NCBI GenBank assembly: GCA_039111635.1 | Contig: JBCAQO010000003.1 | Span: 1,798,001-1,862,000, forward strand | DNA from: Heterobasidion occidentale | Lineage: Eukaryota > Basidiomycota > Agaricomycetes > Russulales > Bondarzewiaceae | DNA length: 64,000 nucleotides | Direction: 5' to 3' | The notes under the pieces: generated by a model | What the model saw: the letters and a program-made list of their open reading frames with translations, nothing else | Database searches by the model: none | Told to the model about the DNA's origin: nothing | Shown: positions 37,241 to 49,303 of the stretch, one piece after another | Position numbering within the stretch: position 1 is the stretch's first letter | Layout of the letters: every line of letters starts with the position of its first letter | Program-made: the position numbers and the translations under genes

Positions 37241-39416
37241 ATGGACGTGGACGTGGATGCGTCTGCAGAGACACCGCCTTCTCCCAATGTTACACAACAC
37301 GCGCCTGAGTATGCTCTCCCCACCACACATTTCTACTCGGTCGAGTATCCAGGCTATGTCCGCCCAACTTCCGTACCCCGCGCCATTCACACAATGGGCG
37401 GGCAGGCGAGCTTGAACGCAGCCTTCAGACGAAATGCCTCAAAGAACGACGGTCTCCTTGAGCTCAACATGAGGCCAGAAAACCCTTTTGCGCATCTCAT
37501 CCCTGGTGACGTCGTTCCCGCGAACAATATCTTGCTGAAAGTGGTGAAGCGGAAGCGGCGGAGGCTCAATCCCGAGACTGGAGAAACTGAGTTGGTTGGA
37601 GAATACACGGCAGAGCCTGTCGGGGTGATCCAGAAGACAGCTAGATTTCGCAGTGAGTGGAGCGAATTGCTAGGTGGGCTTCACCTACCACATTCTTTGG
37701 TCAGGCATGGCGGACTATCAGTTTCAACCGGACATGAATGATTCTGTTGCAAAACTACGCATGGCTATGAGTAATATGGACGGTAAGCCCAGAGATTCTA
37801 TCAATCCTATGATGATATAGATTTTTACAAACTCGTGTCAGTCGATGCCATTCGCCAATACACCATACCGGAGGAGAGAGAAGACTATGTTGTGGCAAAG
37901 GACCCGATGGCCATGGAGATTGACCCCGAATTGACAGGCGGCGTGCCGCAAGCTACCAAGAGCAACCTTCGTCTATTCCCACCCCCGTTGTTTAGCCGCC
38001 AAAGTATTCCGCAGAACTACAAGTACAGTAGCGCGTCCACTTTGTGGTCCTTCTATCTTAACAATACGCGACAGCTTCAAAAGCAATCCCATGTCTGTGG
38101 TTACCACCACCTTTGACGAAGAGACGGGCGATGAGAAAAAACGACTCATCAACAAGATGCGCTGGAAAGGGTTTGGCCCTGCCTCCATCATGTTCTCAGA
38201 GAAAGAAGTGCGTCGGTTTCACGAATGTTTTTGCATATATCTGCAACTTTGTGGTGCAGGTTCCGACGAAGCCGCCACCAAATTGTGAGGAGCTCCGTGA
38301 CCAGTTCGATCAAGGACTTCTCAAAGATCTTGAAAAGGTGAGTTGAATTCTCTGGCCGCCTCAGTTGGCTGCTTAAGGTGCCGTCTGCAGCTTTTCAACG
38401 AAAGGCCAATCTGGACTCGCGCAGCGCTTTTGAATCAGTTCACTCCTGCCGAAGCTCGAGAGATCCACAAGTATGCGATATTTCTGACCAGGGGTGTACC
38501 GCGATACTAACATGTGTGCAGCTCGAAGGTACTGTTGCCTTTGTCGTGTTACGTTTTCCAAGACGGTCCTTGGCGAGACACTCTCGTACGCTTTGGATAC
38601 GAACCTCGAGAAGATAAGGGAGCGAGATTGTCGGTTTATTTCTGGCATTCCTTTATCGACAACTCATGAGGCTTTTGACAACTTGCAGGTTCCAACGTCT
38701 GTACTTTCGAAATCTCAATCACGCCATAGCTCGACCCTCCGTGGTCACACGGCGGCAAGAGAGTCGATATTCGATTACCTCGCACAACCGCGTTAACAGA
38801 GTGCAGGATGAGCGAAAGTTTGTGTCCTTCTCTAGAAAAAAGTACTATCCGTTGAATTGTTGACCTGTCTACTAGAACACATATTTTCGACGGTGTAACT
38901 GTGACCACAGAAACAGCTGCGTTTCAGTTATGTGATATAGAAGATCCCTTGCTCAAAGACATGATCGAAGACGAGGAGGCAGTCCGGGATACGTGCAATG
39001 TACACATTTCGTCTATCGTAGGTATCGCACAGCTGACTCTTCACTTCTAGGAACGAGACGGGTGGTATACTACGCACCAACTCGAACGCATCAGAGCTGT
39101 TTTGCGCCTCAAATTTTTCTCGTTGCTGGAAGGCCATGTCGTCACTGACGAAGAATGCAAAAAGGTGCTCGCTACGCCAGAGGGATTGCACACGGTAAGG
39201 CGTACCGTCAGCGCTGGCAGACTGAGGCCAGGTAAACATAATATGGCAAAGGGCGCTTTACCTGCGGATCATGCGGCGGTATGTCGTGGGCTCTTGCTCT
39301 TCTCTCTTCTAGACGACTCACAGAGAACTCGAACGTTGCAGGCGCTCAGATTGTCACAGGCCATCGCACGTGCGAGCCAAGACAAGGGTGCGAAGCCTCA
39401 GCAGGATCAAGGATAG
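37241..39416 (+). CDS. TFC1: TFIIIC subunit, TFC1/GTF3C5 type (tau95)
   Basis: A subunit of the RNA polymerase III factor TFIIIC, the A-box-binding part on tRNA genes. ATG 37241 gives MDVDVDASAETPPSPN. The family N-terminal block follows: FYSVEYPGYVRP, then HTMGGQASLNAAF, then NPFAHLIPGDVVPANNILLK. A basic strand KVVKRKRRRLNPETGE continues it, and after an intron FRSMADYQFQPDMNDSVAKL. The central and C-terminal exons contain RWKGFGPASIMFSEKEV-like, DPLLKDMIEDEEAVRDTC and WYTTHQLERIRAVLRLKFFS. The last exon ends with KGAKPQQDQG and TAG 39414-39416. About nine introns; roughly 560-600 residues. The acidic tail of some orthologues is limited here to DMIEDEEAVRD. Assignment is firm from the N-terminal half. 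Confidence 0.88.
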
Positions 39417-40696
39417 TTTGTATCACCATATGCGTTTTGTCGAGTGTCGCGTCGTAATGTTGTATGAGTTCAGAAGTGCCTCGTGCTGCGTGATATGATG
39501 TTTTTGAATGCGTTTCTTTTGCGTGGTGACCTAGGCATATAACATAGGCATGGGAGACTGCGATACACAACACATCGATCTGGACCTCTCCTAGACTGGC
39601 TGGCGGGCTCCCCTGTCTGACAAGACGGAAATCATGATGCGGCTGCGGCTGCTTTGGCTTCTACTCGCGCTTTGCGCTGTTATATTCATGAGCAACCTTC
39701 ACCAAACGAGAAGTACGAGGGGACTCACAGAGCCGTTAAGGGCGAACCGAGAATTCCGGCGGAACTTTGGGTCAAGATCTCAGTATCACATTCCTACGTT
39801 CGCAAAGTGACTAGAGTCTAATTTACCTTAGCGTCGACCTGTGACACAAATGGATCAAAATTATTCCCCTCGCACGATCCGCGCAGAAATGCAAAGAGGA
39901 CGTACACCCTTCAACGACCGTGTCCGGCCAGCCACAGGCTTCCTGATACCATTACGGTGAGCCTTTTTGTTCTGGTTGTGATTGGTATGGCTGATGCATC
40001 CATCAGCACGTCGTCTGGGTCGGACAGAGTGGGAGAGCGTACTTCTTGGATTTGGCCATTTGGACTTGTCGGCGACTTGGGCTTGCTGTACGGTGGCTAG
40101 CGGCCTTACGGTGTGGTTGACTTGGATCGTGGGAGCGGTGGCTGAAGAACTGTGCAGTTATTTCCCGAAGGTCTCTCGGCAACCGCCGATCACTCGTTCT
40201 TATTCTTCAACGCTTCGACGCCTTTTCACAAAAATCTCAACGTCTTGCTGTCAGGAATTTAGTGCTGTCCTGTTCCTGAAGTATCGCCCACAGCAATATG
40301 TGAGGAGTTGGCGCGGATGTTGATGGCTTTCTATTCCCTTATCTTGCGTGCGATCTGTCCTCAACACCGCATCATGAGTATCACGATCTATTACGGTCCA
40401 CTTGCTTCGTACACATAGGTGCACATGCGCTCCCTTTATACGAGGCCTTCATAGGCCTATGTCGATCGTCGACGACGTGAAGTCCGAGAGATATTCCTGG
40501 CTCGGCCGTGGAGGCTTGAGCCGATTTGGAGCGTGGGTAAATCGGAGGCGGACTCCGACATTGAATCGGCCGATGGCGCTAGCCAGTCATACTCCACTCG
40601 TTTCTTAAAACTCGCATCGGTACGCTCGACTTGCACACGACTTTCATTCCGTTCTGCTTGTTCTCCACCCATTCAACGCTACCACATTAACGAATC
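39417..40696. other. Intergenic region, 1.3 kb, upstream of LEU1
   Basis: It contains an F-box-like fragment (39642-39790) and then about 900 bp without a convincing gene. The open frame at 39982-40323 lacks domain features. A TTTATACGAG stretch at about 40434 and pyrimidine-rich sequence near 40630-40690 may belong to the LEU1 promoter. I saw no CCGG-N2-CCGG Leu3 site. Confidence 0.45.
39642..39790 (+). pseudogene. F-box-like gene fragment
   Basis: One frame reads an alanine-rich stretch, then EKYEGTHRAVKGEPRIPAEL followed by WVKIS, where RIPAELWVKI resembles the start of an agaricomycete F-box. The frame is closed upstream by TGA (in ctgtctgac), has no ATG of its own and stops soon after the motif. 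I found no continuation by splicing. It is either a remnant or a gene whose first exon I missed. Confidence 0.3.
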
Positions 40697-43416
40697 ATGC
40701 CCGCACCGGTCTCAAAACCACGCACCCTGTACGATAAGATCTGGGACGACCATGTTATGTTCGTATGCTGTTCAGCCGTGACACGACGTCATGCTCAGAC
40801 TTTGCTGCTTCCACAGAGACGTGCAGGAAGATGGATTGGCTCTGATCTACATTGACCGGTGAGCATTGACGTGGCCTACTAACTGCTTGGATCGTTGAGA
40901 TCCCGCCCAGACACCTCGTGCACGAAGTTACGAGCCCACAAGCATTCGAAGGACTGTGCGTATTTTCCCCAAACACATTTGAAACGACGTCAAGCTCAAT
41001 GCATGTCATCATTCCAGGCGAGTCGCCAAGCGTCCTGTCCGCCGTCCTGATTGCACATTGGCAACCGTGGACCACAACATTCCGTATGCCGCCTTGGACC
41101 CTATCCTTGCCTCGTGCACTGAGTCTCTTGCTCTTCACATCTAGCACGGCATCGCGAAAGAATTTTTCATCAGTCCCATCCTTCATCGCCGAACCCGACT
41201 CACGCGCACAATGTATGGCGTTGGAGGAGAACGTCAAGGAGTTTGGCGTAACATACTTCGGCATGACAGATAGACGTCAAGGTATGCAATCGCCATGGAA
41301 AGGTACACATTTTTTGATTGTTTGATGTCTTCAAGGCATCGTGCACGTTATCGGCCCAGAACAAGGGTTCACGGTATGTGACAAACAAGCGAAGTTTCGA
41401 CGTTGCTGACTTTGAACAAAGCTCCCCGGTATCACCTGTGTATGCGGTGATTCCCATACATCCAGTACGCTCGTTCTATTTTGGCAGCGACGATCGATAC
41501 TTACCGATGCTCACAGCCCACGGCGCGTTCGGCTCTCTGGCATTCGGCATTGGGACGTCCGAGGTCGAGCACGTCCTCGCGACACAAACCTTACTACAGA
41601 AGAAGGCCAAGAACATGCGCATCACAGTTGATGGTGATCTCCTCGAAGGTGTCACATCCAAGGATGTCATCCTCCACATTATTGGTGTCATTGGAACAGC
41701 AGGCGGGACTGGGTCCGTCATTGAGTACGCGGGCTCAGTGTTCCGCGGGTTCAGCATGGAAGCGCGGATGAGCGTCTGCAATATGTCGATCGAGGCTGGT
41801 GCTCGTGCCGGCATGGTTGCCCCCGATGAAGTCACCTTTGACTACCTTCGGAATCGACCGTTGACGCCGAAAGGCGAGGCTTGGGATCGCGCCGTCGCGT
41901 ATTGGAAGTCCTTGAAGTCCGACGAGGGTGCCCAGTTCGACATCGAGGTCAAGATTCGTGCCGCGGACATCATTCCTACAGTTACCTGGGGTACCTCTCC
42001 TCAGGACGTCGCCCCCATCACTGGTAGCGTCCCTGATCCCGCCACGTTTTCGGACCCCGTCAAGCGCAGCTCTGTTGAGCGCTCGTTGAAGTACATGGGT
42101 CTGACACCAAAGACCCGCATGGAAGACATCACGATTGACAAAGTTTTCATTGGGTCCTGCACGAACAGCCGCATTGAAGACCTTCGCTCAGCCGCCAAAA
42201 TTGTCCTTGCTGCTGGTCCCGATGCCAGGGTTGCCCCCAATGTGCAGGCGATGATCGTGCCCGGCTCCGGTATCATCAAGCAGCACGCGGAGGCGGAGGG
42301 TTTGGACGTGATCTTCAAGCGCGCTGGCTTTGACTGGCGCGAGGCAGGCTGCTCTATGTGTCTCGGCATGAACCCGGATCAGCTGTCGCCCGGTGAACGT
42401 TGTGCTAGCACCAGCAACCGCAACTTCGAGGGCCGTCAAGGTGCGGGTGGGCGTACACACCTTGTCAGCCCCGCCATGGCAGCTGCCGCGGCGATGACGG
42501 GGAGGCTCACCGATGTCCGCAAGTACTTTGGTAAAGACGTCGTCTCCAGTGACAAGCTGAAGTCGATCACCGCGTTTGAGTTCCTCTCTGACCCTGTCCT
42601 GCCGTCTCCCGCGCCGGAGACGCCCATCGTATCCGAGTCGACGAAGGATCTGCCCCCAGCCGAAGCGCCCTCGAGCGTGGAGAAATTCACGATCGTCAGG
42701 GGAATCGCTGCGCCCCTGCACATCGAGAACGTCGACACCGACATGATCATCCCGAAACAGTTCTTGAAGACTCTGAAGCGGACTGGCCTCGCCAGCGCGT
42801 TGTTCTACACGCTGCGAAAAGACCCCAACACGGGGAAGGACACCGACTTTGTGCTGAACAAGGCGCCATACGACAATGCGAAGATCCTCGTGTGCACCGG
42901 AAAGAACTTTGGCTGCGGCAGCTCGCGCGAGCACGCACCCTGGAGTCTGTGAGTTGATTCGTGCTGCGCACGGCTCTATTTGTCATGATGCTCATACGCT
43001 GGACGCTTTACAGGAATGATTTCGGTATCCGTTGCATCATCGCGCCGAGTTTTGCGGACATCTTCCGGAATAACACGATGCAGAATGGGATGTTGCCGGT
43101 TGCGCTGTCGGAGGCCGAGTGCCGCACGCTGGCGGAGGATGCGGAAGCGGGGCTGGAGTTGGAGGTGGACTTGGACAGGCAGGAGGTGCGACGGGCGAAC
43201 GGGAAGGCGCCCATCAGTTTCACGACGGATCCGTTCCGGCGACACTGCCTGTTGAATGGGCTGGATGACATTGCGCTGACGTTGCAGAAGGCGGGGTCTA
43301 TCGAGCGGTTCGAGGAGCGGCGGAGCGAGGTGTGGCCGTGGCTGGACGGGTTTGGGTACAAGGGCAAGAAGATCCCGGTAGCACCTGCTCGGGGGAGCAA
43401 AAAGATGGAGTGGTGA
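40697..43416 (+). CDS. LEU1: 3-isopropylmalate dehydratase (fused large and small subunits)
   Basis: It isomerises 2-isopropylmalate to 3-isopropylmalate in leucine synthesis with a [4Fe-4S] cluster. It is a single fungal chain corresponding to bacterial LeuC plus LeuD. Exon 1 (40697-40758) ends DHVI; exon 2 starts at 40817 ([14 protein letters not shown]). Donor GTTCGT is unusual but keeps frame. The large-subunit motifs are [27 protein letters not shown] and [11 protein letters not shown], whose three cysteines bind the cluster, and [16 protein letters not shown]. The small-subunit part begins after a Pro-rich linker with [15 protein letters not shown] and includes [12 protein letters not shown]. 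The last intron lies just after that motif, and the chain ends GSKKMEW, TGA 43414-43416. About 770 residues. No regulatory site was recognised upstream. Confidence 0.96.
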
Positions 43417-43621
43417 GGTCGGGAGGGGATTCGATAGGGATGGTGGGGTGTGTACCAGTAGTGTACTGTATGGCAGGCATTCTGAAAGCATGCTGCGAGA
43501 TGGAGAGGAGGCGCACAGCACGTGGTGACAGGAGGGCCGTGTTGAGATAGAACAACTAGCAACGAACAGACCGCGCTCGCCGTTGGCCCCTCCCGTCGAT
43601 GTTCCCAACGGCGTTCCCCTC

Positions 43622-43632
43622 TTTATATATTA
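43622..43632 (+). promoter_or_regulatory. TATA-like element
   Basis: TTTATATATTA lies about 40 bp before the ATG at 43670, a good TATA match. If used, it would leave a very short 5' leader. Confidence 0.45.
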
Positions 43633-43669
43633 ACTTATTCCCCTTCGCTGTGAGAGCTCTCTTGTCCAA

Positions 43670-46600
43670 ATGACCGCGGTCGGTCCCAACGATTATGTAC
43701 GCACCGGGTCGAGCAGTGAGATCATGCATGGTTCAGGTATGGACGCCCTTGTTCCCCTTGTTCCCATCAGCGATCTCTCATACAATAGGCGGTCCAGCAC
43801 CGACCCCTCGTCCGAATGCAGCCCGCCCAGACCCAGACTTCCCCCTCTCTTATTATCAGTCAGATCTCGCGGGCAAGGCGTATGTCCCGGACGACCGCGC
43901 ACCTTTATTCGCACCCCTTGCGTCTCTAGAGCGGACGACCAGCACCACCTCTTCCTCTTCTGCGTACTCCTCCCACTCCTCTTCGCCCCCAGACAGCGAG
44001 CACACCCCAGACACATCGCCGTCCGATCGCGGGAAGCAGCCGCTGCGCTCGCTCAAGGTGGACGCGGGGGAGCAGCACAGACGGAGGCCGAGCAACCAGT
44101 CGGAAGGAGCAGCAGACAATCGACGCATCGCCGTCGTCCAACTTGACACACCGTCCACGCCGTCGCTTAACAGCACTCCGTCGGGCCCTCCCGGGACTCC
44201 CGGTGCGGCCGTCGACACGTTGCTTGAACGTCGCGGCCTGCACTCTCGCTTCCCCGCTCTCGCCCTCGTCGCGCCCTCCGACGCGCCCTTCGACTCCGCC
44301 CCACACCTCATCCCTCCCTCCTCTGCGCCCGTCGTCGGCACCGGAAGAGCACCAGATATCGCACCCTCTGGCCTGCGGAGCAGCCCCGCGACAGGCCATC
44401 ACCGCTCCACCTCAGAGGCTGTGCCCGGACGAGGTAAGGACGGCGTCCACAAAAAAACCTCGTCTCGCGATATTGGCATTGTTGGGACGCGTCGCGCCCC
44501 CGGTTTCGCAGGCGCGCCTCCAATGTATCACGATCCTGTACAAGGCCTGAAACCCCCCATATTCCAAACGCCCCAGTCTCGCTCTCCGTCCCCGCATATA
44601 TCTCTCGACTCCCCCGTCGACGGCCTTCCGTCGAACATGCTTCCCTGTTCCCACCCCGCCGACGGGCTCTCTTCTTCTTCTGTCGCGCAGCCTCCGCAGA
44701 TGCCGACCATCGGCGAGAGGGCCGTCCCTGGCTTGTCCACCGTGGCCACCAGCGCGTCCCGCCCCAATTCATCCAGCTCCGGACAATTCCTCCACGAAGT
44801 CTCCGGTGACCCGGACAAGTCTAGGGCATCGTCCTCTTTATTATCCTCCTCTACCCATCGACCGTCGTCCTATCTGTATTACCAGCCGGGGGTGCATTCC
44901 ACCGCAGGCCCGCTGCCCCCGCCTCCGAGGGCCATGTTCCAAATCGACGTCAAGGTCCCTCCACCCCCGCGACCGCCTCGCTTGCGATCGCCCTCTCCGA
45001 CGCGTTCACGAAACGTTTTGAACGAGGCTGCGGCCTCGTCTGTCTCTGTCATCTTGGCCTCCAAATCGTCTGTGGCTTCATTGAAGCACCTCGACTCGGC
45101 CAAGACAGCCGAGTCGTCACGGCTTCCTGTCGGAGACGTGACGAACACACCAGGGTGAGTCTGTCGTCTCGTCCGCTCTTTGCGATCCTCTTTTGACGAC
45201 ACCACGTGTGTTTAGTGCGAGCGGTGTAGTTGAGGATGTCTTTGGTCGATCGTCTAACCATGTCCGCGAAGGTGCTTTCGCTCCCTCCCGGTTCGTCCTG
45301 CACCCCGGGCCTCCATCATTGCAGGCATCTCCAAAACCATCTCCAAAGTCGTCCACGACGTCTTTGTTGGGCGTGGTGCAGTCCGCGACCGAGTCTCTCC
45401 GTCTAGTCAGCAGCACGCCTGAGATCATCGAGTCCCCTCCATCCGCCGTTGACGACCCGCGTGGCGCGGATGCCGTCTTCGGAAGACGGCTGGGCTCTGA
45501 AATCGAGCGGTTCGATAGCTGGGTCAACCTCCACCCATTGCCTTCTGACAGTACGCGCGCGTCTTCTGATTCGTCGAGCGGCCGTCCGTCTTCCGAAGCG
45601 GAGTCTCTATCACCTCGGCCATCAAGCCTGCCTAAATCTCCCAAGGGCAAGAAGGAGGGCTCGGGGAATCCCTTGCGGGGCACACTGACCAACTTGAAGC
45701 GCTTCTCGTCGCTACCCCGCACGCCCTCCGTCATCTCGAGCCGGCTGTCCAACGGCAGTCGATCCTCCCGAACGCCTTCGCCCGCGCGACCTTCCCCGCA
45801 GCCCAGGATACGTTCGAACTGGCCCGCGTCGATGTCGTGTGCGGACGTGCTGGTGAAGCGCAGCTCGTTGGAGCGGGCCGTTGCTTATGCTTACAAGATC
45901 AACGACCTGTCGATGTACGACTGTGGCCTGGGCGAGTGGATCCAGGCCACGAAGCAGAAAGGTAAGCGGTCGAGTCAGCGTCGTCGTCCCGTTCCCAGAG
46001 CCTCACAACACGCCCGCATCAGCCAACCCGCGAACGACCAGTCGCATCACGTCGCCAGGCGCAGCGGGTCCGACTGTGAGACCGATGTCTGTGCAGCCTC
46101 GCCACATCTCCAACGGGTCCATCTCGTCGGAAGCGACGTTCCCGCTCCGTCCAGACGCATACACGGCCACCGATCTCTCACCACGCCCGTCAGACACGGT
46201 GCCCTCCCCGAGCGGACCTCCCCCGGCACTGCCCTACCCCGCGTTAGCGCAGGCGAGCAGCCACCGCCTCTCCGTGACGTCACCTCGGATGCGCACGCTT
46301 CCGCTTCCGGGCAGCAAGTCGACCGGCGGGTTCTTCTCCTCCATCGGGCGGAACTACAGCCTCAAGAAGGAGAAGACCCTCGCCCAAGCCAAGCCAAACC
46401 CCAACCCCAACCCCAACCCCCGACCGATCGTCATCGTCGACACGCCCTCCCTGCCGGGCGGCCCTCGAGCGCCCCCCGGACGCATGCAGCGCTCCCAGAC
46501 CCTCATCCTCTCCACCGCCGTCTCCGACTCCTCTGCGTCCTCCGTCCTCAACCGCCGCCGGAGCAACACCATCCGCCGGCCCTCCTTCCTCAATCGCTCC

Positions 46601-46786
46601 GGCACCGCGTCCGAGACCGACCACGTCGACCCGGAGTTTGCCCGCCAGGTCGACAAACTCGCCGACCTGCTGCCCCAAGCGGACCGCGACGTTCTCGCCG
46701 GCTATCTCCGTCGGGCAGGGCAGGACATCCTCGCCATCGGACAGTACCTGGAGGACGAGAAGAACGGGACATTGCGGCGTGACTGA
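43670..46786 (+). CDS. Ser/Pro-rich protein with CUE/UBA-like C-terminus
   Basis: The exons are 43670-43736, 43789-45154, 45216-45961 and 46023-46786, all GT..AG and in frame, about 980 residues. Most of the chain is low-complexity Ser/Pro/Arg, probably disordered and phosphorylated. Two ordered parts stand out. One is a helical block around LVKRSSLERAVAYAYKINDL and CGLGEWIQATK. The other is the last 50 residues (FARQVDKLADLLPQADRDVL, YLRRAGQDILAIGQYL), which resemble a CUE/UBA-type three-helix ubiquitin-binding fold. The N-terminus includes PLSYYQSDLAGKAYVP. A function in ubiquitin-linked trafficking would be inference. The family name is not recognised. The G/C-rich third position matches LEU1 next door. 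Confidence 0.75.
46396..46420 (+). repeat. Short tandem repeat coding for Asn-Pro
   Basis: AACCCC is repeated about four times within the last exon of the preceding gene and encodes NPNPNPNP. The unit looks telomere-like but is short, interstitial and in frame. Confidence 0.8.
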
Positions 46787-47108
46787 CTCCCCCGAGCACA
46801 TTCGACCCTCTCTCTCTTCGTTCTGTCGTTGCTTTCTCTAGAACCTTTTTGCATTGCCTTTTTCTTTTGCACGCCCGGACGATCCCGCTCATTCTCACTC
46901 ATATATGCTTGCACCTGTCTGTACTGTACTGTTTTTTTGCATCTGTCTTGCACACTGTGTACGCCTAACGCTGCACGTAATATGTCTACTACACGAACAC
47001 TCTTTTGCTCAAGTTGGCTTCACCAGAGAGCACAAGCGATATGATGGAGTACGATAACGAGTACGCATACAGAGATATATAAAAAACATGCTGCGATGAT
47101 GATCTTCA
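46787..47108. other. Convergent 3' region
   Basis: A T-rich 322 bp spacer between the CUE-like gene and the HEI10-type gene. It probably contains both polyadenylation regions (T-rich at 46840-46940). No gene is supported. Confidence 0.5.
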
Positions 47109-48948
47109 CTACCTAGGGATATTGACACCTGCCGGTTTGAACCCACGTCTCTTGCCCGACGGTGCTGGAGGTAAGAACGATCAGAGCTCATGAGCAGTCA
47201 TACATACATAGCCGAGACCTTTACCTTGCTGAGTTGGGTAACTCGCACGGCCAGCGTTGGTCCATTGCCCCTCTCGAGGATTCATTCGCATCTGCGTTCG
47301 ACTTCCACCGCCGCCAAGGAGATGCTCCACCTCCTGTACACTGTCCGACCGCTCAGATACGGTGGCGGTGCGCAACGGACGATCGCCTTGAACAAACTGC
47401 TGACGGCGCTGTCCGCCACGTTCTTGGAATTGCTGAGGTTGGTGCCAGAGCTGCTGGAATGCTCCACTGGTTCGGTTGATGATCGGAGTCCTCTGGATCT
47501 GGATTATAGGAACAATTAAAACGAGGTACCGAAATCGAGGGGAGGTACTGACCCCGTTGGCCTCCATTCCCCCCACGACAGCGCTGAGATCAACGTTTGC
47601 CAATGCGCCGTTGTGCAAGAATGGACCTCCAGGGCGCGATTCTCGGTTGTCACCCTCGACTGGTCCTCGGTTCATAAGAGGATTTGGAACCCCTCCGATA
47701 TTCATACCAGAGTTGTTCCCAACAGTGTTGGGCGCCAGCAGTGCTTTTCTTTTAATTTTGTCGTATTGTGCCTACCGCGATCGTGAGCTGAGCAGGGCTG
47801 CTCTATCATGGCGATCACAAATTTACCTTTAATTTCTGATATTCCTTGTCTCTTTCCCTGGTAGCGTCCTGGAGCTCTCTGGTCTTCCGCCGTTCTAATT
47901 CGAGGTCACGTTCGAGTTCTGCATTGAATTTAGTTTAACAAGATGCAGAAGGATCTTCTACACCCAACCCAACCTGAAATTTTGCTGCCCAATAGATTTA
48001 TCTCTCCATTCGCTGACCACACAACACACATCAGATCGACCTATGAGGACGAGACATGAACTCACCTTCTCTCACAACGTTGTCGATCTGCTTTTGTAGC
48101 TGGGCGTTCTTGTCGTTGATGTTGCGGAGCACTGCTTGTTGAAAGGAGCTGGTGAGTGCTGTTAGGCTGAGAGCATTCGTTGTCCATGAACGATGCAATC
48201 ACTTCTCTTGATATATCTGGTATTGCCAGAACGATATGGCCCTGCGAACGAGCTGAGATGGGTAGTGGTTCCAGCATAAGGGAGCCAAACCGGCTGCATA
48301 TTTCGAGAACTGTTGCGGGATTCAATCCTGAGAGAACCGACTATGCCCCAGATGAGCAACGAAAACGAAAAGGGTAGAAGACGACGCATATAATCACAGT
48401 TTTGTAGTCATTCGATGGATGCAATGAGCATACCTGTGACCCGCAGAAATTTAAAGGCATATTGGCAACATGAATCATGATACAAACTGACCACAACATC
48501 GTCACTAAGAAAAACGTCAGCGATAGATCGACTCCACAACACCGATCAAGTTCTGCACTTACGGTTCGGTCAAAGATGTCTCGCAAGCTAATGACTCGTG
48601 TAAATGCTAGTAAGGGTGATTGAGAACGGTGCTTGCCCGGGCAGAGTCTTGCGGCACTGAAGAGCTCATTGGCACAGTCAACTAGTACAGGACAATGTTC
48701 AAAGTTAGGCCCCTACTGGGCCTTGAGAATGCTGAGCACACCACAGAATATATGTGAACCTTAGACAAAATGAGCTCGATACGGCAGTGAGATAGTGATG
48801 ACATTACAGGTCGTCTATTACACTCCACCCATGATAGAGTTGGCGTCCAAAACCCCATGCGCATATTCAGAGATGTGCTCACAACCACAGCTTTATCAGT
48901 CAACGCCCTTCTACAAGTGAGACGATTGCATTTGAGGTCATTATCCAT
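47109..48948 (-). CDS. HEI10/CCNB1IP1-type RING E3 ligase (meiotic crossover)
   Basis: In Sordaria, plants and mammals HEI10 marks and matures meiotic crossover sites. ATG 48946-48948 gives MDNDLKCNRLTCRRALTDKA. The 5' exons are 48883-48948, 48808-48814 (7 nt), 48742-48759 (18 nt), 48637-48681, 48563-48587 and 48492-48504 (13 nt). Joined in frame they complete a C3HC4-type RING: TTCSHIFCVDCANELF then LCPACETSLTEPDD. The next exons give the family block VCSLHPSNDYKTSVLSGLNP, LEICSRAISFWQYQIYQE and FQQAVLRNINDKNAQLQKQI. A coiled coil follows (ISELERDLELERRKTRELQ). The tail is Gly/Gln/Arg-rich and ends GKRRGFKPAGVNIPR at TAG 47109-47111. About 340 residues. The intron after LCP starts with GC. 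Match by order and content of blocks is strong. Confidence 0.9.
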
Positions 48949-49303
48949 CTCGACGCAAGTTGTGGGCGATGGAAGGGAAGTTACCTTGTACAAAGCTGGA
49001 CAAACATTGGAGTCGTGGACGCGTCTGATCACGTGGATCATGGAGCTGCAACAAAAATCGTATAGCAGGAGACGATAATGGGAAACAAACAATGATATCG
49101 ATCAGTAAAGAAACGATTCGATGAGCGAACGAGCGGACGCGAGCAAGCAGGCCGTATAGTACAAGTCCTTGACAGCTAATAACAGACAGCTTTATAAGAT
49201 GGTCAAACGTAGAGATAATTATGAACGAGACTGAGTAGCAGCCTACCGTATATCAAGTAAATGGTTCAATATTCAGAAATGCCCAGAGATGAGATAAAAT
49301 TGT
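48949..49303. other. Intergenic region between tandem minus-strand genes
   Basis: This 355 bp holds the promoter of the HEI10-type gene and the 3' flank of the KAR9/GAR gene. No TATA box or gene was recognised. Confidence 0.5.

Noticed and set aside
39982..40323. Open frame upstream of LEU1 with Trp/Leu-rich hydrophobic stretch
   Set aside because: No family resemblance and no supporting splice structure; it could not be linked to the F-box-like fragment.
46396..46420. Interstitial telomere-like AACCCC repeat
   Set aside because: Only about four units, in frame inside an exon and coding for Asn-Pro, so a coding microsatellite rather than a telomere relic.
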